Source: Sediminibacterium sp. C3 (GTDB lineage Bacteria; Bacteroidota; Bacteroidia; Chitinophagales; Chitinophagaceae). From it: a stretch of 64,000 nucleotides of DNA. The position numbers were made by a program, and so were the translations under genes. Shown piece after piece: positions 62,697-64,000 of this stretch (position 1 is the first letter of the stretch; the number at the start of each line of letters is the position of its first letter). The notes beneath the pieces were generated by a model. That model did no database searches and was not told where the DNA came from. It saw nothing but the letters and a program-made list of their open reading frames with translations. The stretch covers positions 526,219 through 590,218 of the forward strand of contig NZ_KI669560.1 in assembly GCF_000508085.1 (NCBI RefSeq), read 5' to 3'.

Positions 62697-64000
62697 ATGA
62701 AAAAGATTGTATTATCACTAAATATATTATTGCTCTTAACAGGAGTAATCAGTGCACAGGAAACCATCTATCCTGGAAAAGCACAAAAAGGAGTTGTATT
62801 CATTAAGAACGGTACTGTTCACGTTGGAAACGGAACTGTTATTGAAAACGCGACCATAAAAATAAACAATGGTAAAATTGAAGAAGTTGGATCCAATATT
62901 ACTGTTCCTGCTTCAGGAGCAGAAGTAATAGATGCTACTGGAAAACAGGTATATCCGGGGTTGATTTTACCTGCCTCTAATTTAGGACTTACTGAAATTA
63001 CAGGGGTTCGTGCCACCAACGATTTCAATGAAATTGGTGAAATGAATCCAAGTATTCGTTCCATTGCTGCTTACAATGCAGATTCTAAGATTACGAATAC
63101 ATTAAGATCGAACGGTATACTTTTAGCCCATACGGCACCAGTAGGAGCATTGCTGGCTGGACAGTCTTCCGTAGTACAACTGGATGCATGGCATTGGGAA
63201 GATGCGGCTTATAAAATGGATAATGGAATGCATCTTTATATGCCAAGCCTTTTGGGCAGACCTGGTGGTAGATTGGGTGCTTTATTTGCACAGTTTATGC
63301 CACAGGCACCCACTGATCCTACCAAAGCGGCATTGGACCGACTAGAAATAGTTAAAAACTATTTTAGAGAAGCCAAAGCCTATCTGGCTGGAACACCAAA
63401 AGAAGTGAACCTGAAACTGGAAGCAGCCAGAAGCTTATTCGAGAAAAAACAAAAATTATTTGTTCATGCATCTCAGGTTAAGCAAATGTTGCTGGCTATA
63501 GACTTTGCTAAAGAATTTGATTTCAATGTGGTTATCATTGGCGGCTCAGAAAGCTGGCAGATTGCTCCATTGTTGAAACAACACAATATTGGGGTTATCC
63601 TTTCTCAAATGCACGATCTACCAACCCTGGATGATGATGATATTGATCTGCCTTATAAAGCCCCTTCTATTCTACAGAAAGCCGGAGTTTTGTTCTGTAT
63701 CAATGATGATGATCCTCAGAACAGGGGTAGAAATCTGGCTTTTAACGCAGGTACTGCAGCTACCTATGGTTTAAGCAAAGAAGAAGCACTAAGTGCAATC
63801 ACCCTGAATGCTGCCAAAATTCTGGGAACAGAAGCTACCACAGGTTCTATTGAAAAAGGAAAAGACGCCAATATTGTCATTAGTGCCGGAGATATACTAG
63901 ACATGCATACCAGTATTGTTGAGCAGGCTTTTATCCAAGGCAGAAAAATTGTACTGGATGATAAGCACAAACAATTGTATGAAAGGTATAAATATAAATA
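62697..64000 (+). CDS. Secreted amidohydrolase-family protein, cut by window end
   Basis: The frame from ATG 62697 is open to the window end: 434 codons, then TA, which would be a stop if the next base is A or G. The signal peptide is MKKIVLSLNILLLLTGVISAQ. The metal motif position reads YPGLILPASNLG with no His, although GSIEKGKDANIVI (amidohydrolase tail box) is present, so it looks catalytically degenerate. It follows the double-domain gene closely and may be a structural partner of it. Confidence 0.8.
   Translation, partial: MKKIVLSLNILLLLTGVISAQETIYPGKAQKGVVFIKNGTVHVGNGTVIENATIKINNGKIEEVGSNITVPASGAEVIDATGKQVYPGLILPASNLGLTEITGVRATNDFNEIGEMNPSIRSIAAYNADSKITNTLRSNGILLAHTAPVGALLAGQSSVVQLDAWHWEDAAYKMDNGMHLYMPSLLGRPGGRLGALFAQFMPQAPTDPTKAALDRLEIVKNYFREAKAYLAGTPKEVNLKLEAARSLFEKKQKLFVHASQVKQMLLAIDFAKEFDFNVVIIGGSESWQIAPLLKQHNIGVILSQMHDLPTLDDDDIDLPYKAPSILQKAGVLFCINDDDPQNRGRNLAFNAGTAATYGLSKEEALSAITLNAAKILGTEATTGSIEKGKDANIVISAGDILDMHTSIVEQAFIQGRKIVLDDKHKQLYERYKYK

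Overview
This is an AT-rich chromosomal window from a Bacteroidota bacterium, most probably of the Chitinophagaceae or a close relative. The evidence is a SusC/SusD pair, a Rho with a long low-complexity N-terminal insertion, a YbeY-MnmG neighbourhood, a Bacteroidota-type tyrosine recombinase, and TAnnTTTG promoter elements lying only 4 bases upstream of the asnS, mnmG and HNH-like start codons. It has two halves. Positions 1 to about 42,230 are an accessory defence island with almost every gene on the minus strand. Positions 42,239 to 64,000 are ordinary chromosome. The junction is a tRNA-Phe gene whose 3' end faces a tyrosine integrase (40802-42025), the classic arrangement of an island inserted at a tRNA. 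The far end of the island is not in the window, and no conjugation genes are visible.

Island, left part (351-12177). A five-gene, overlapping operon encodes a large SF1 helicase flanked by S1 RNA-binding domains, a protein of unknown function with a probable winged helix, a two-HKD phospholipase-D-like nuclease, a stand-alone CARF-like protein and a CARF plus PD-(D/E)xK nuclease of the Card1/Can2 type. There is no CRISPR array, no cas gene and no recognisable cyclic-nucleotide synthase. It looks like a helicase/PLD defence core (Mokosh-like) joined to nucleotide-sensing CARF modules and is the best candidate here for an undescribed system. Next comes a RecD-like helicase followed by both subunits of exonuclease VII.

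Island, middle part (12217-34343). A small module (repeat, two small proteins, a C-terminally anchored membrane protein, a Cys-rich protein, an excisionase-like HTH protein) precedes a truncated GmrSD-type nuclease. Then comes a seven-gene operon, read from 32717 down to 16787: winged-helix regulator, HsdM-type N6 methylase, HsdS, a NERD/double-kinase/DptF-like ATPase giant, a DptG-like protein, a DptH/HerA-like ATPase and a PP2C phosphatase. It has no HsdR. The content resembles the published MADS (methylation-associated defence) systems and combines parts of type I R-M, BREX/Pgl and the DNA-phosphorothioation Dpt restriction modules. An IS3-family element with a textbook A AAA AAG frameshift site sits upstream of it.

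Island, right part (34551-42025). Four well-separated single genes follow: a PD-(D/E)xK-like protein, an unknown protein, a HEPN (RX4H) protein and a membrane protein. After them is a second, decayed and scrambled copy of the 12-14 kb module, which abuts the integrase. The two module copies are direct repeats about 27 kb apart and enclose the MADS-like operon.

Chromosomal part. asnS and rho are divergent. A SusC-SusD-metallophosphoesterase operon, an S9 peptidase, and feoA-nadD run on the minus strand. ybeY, a frameshifted CAP-domain gene, a cluster of parS-like half sites, an HNH-like gene, mnmG and two secreted amidohydrolase-family genes run on the plus strand. The last gene stops within a base or two of the window end.
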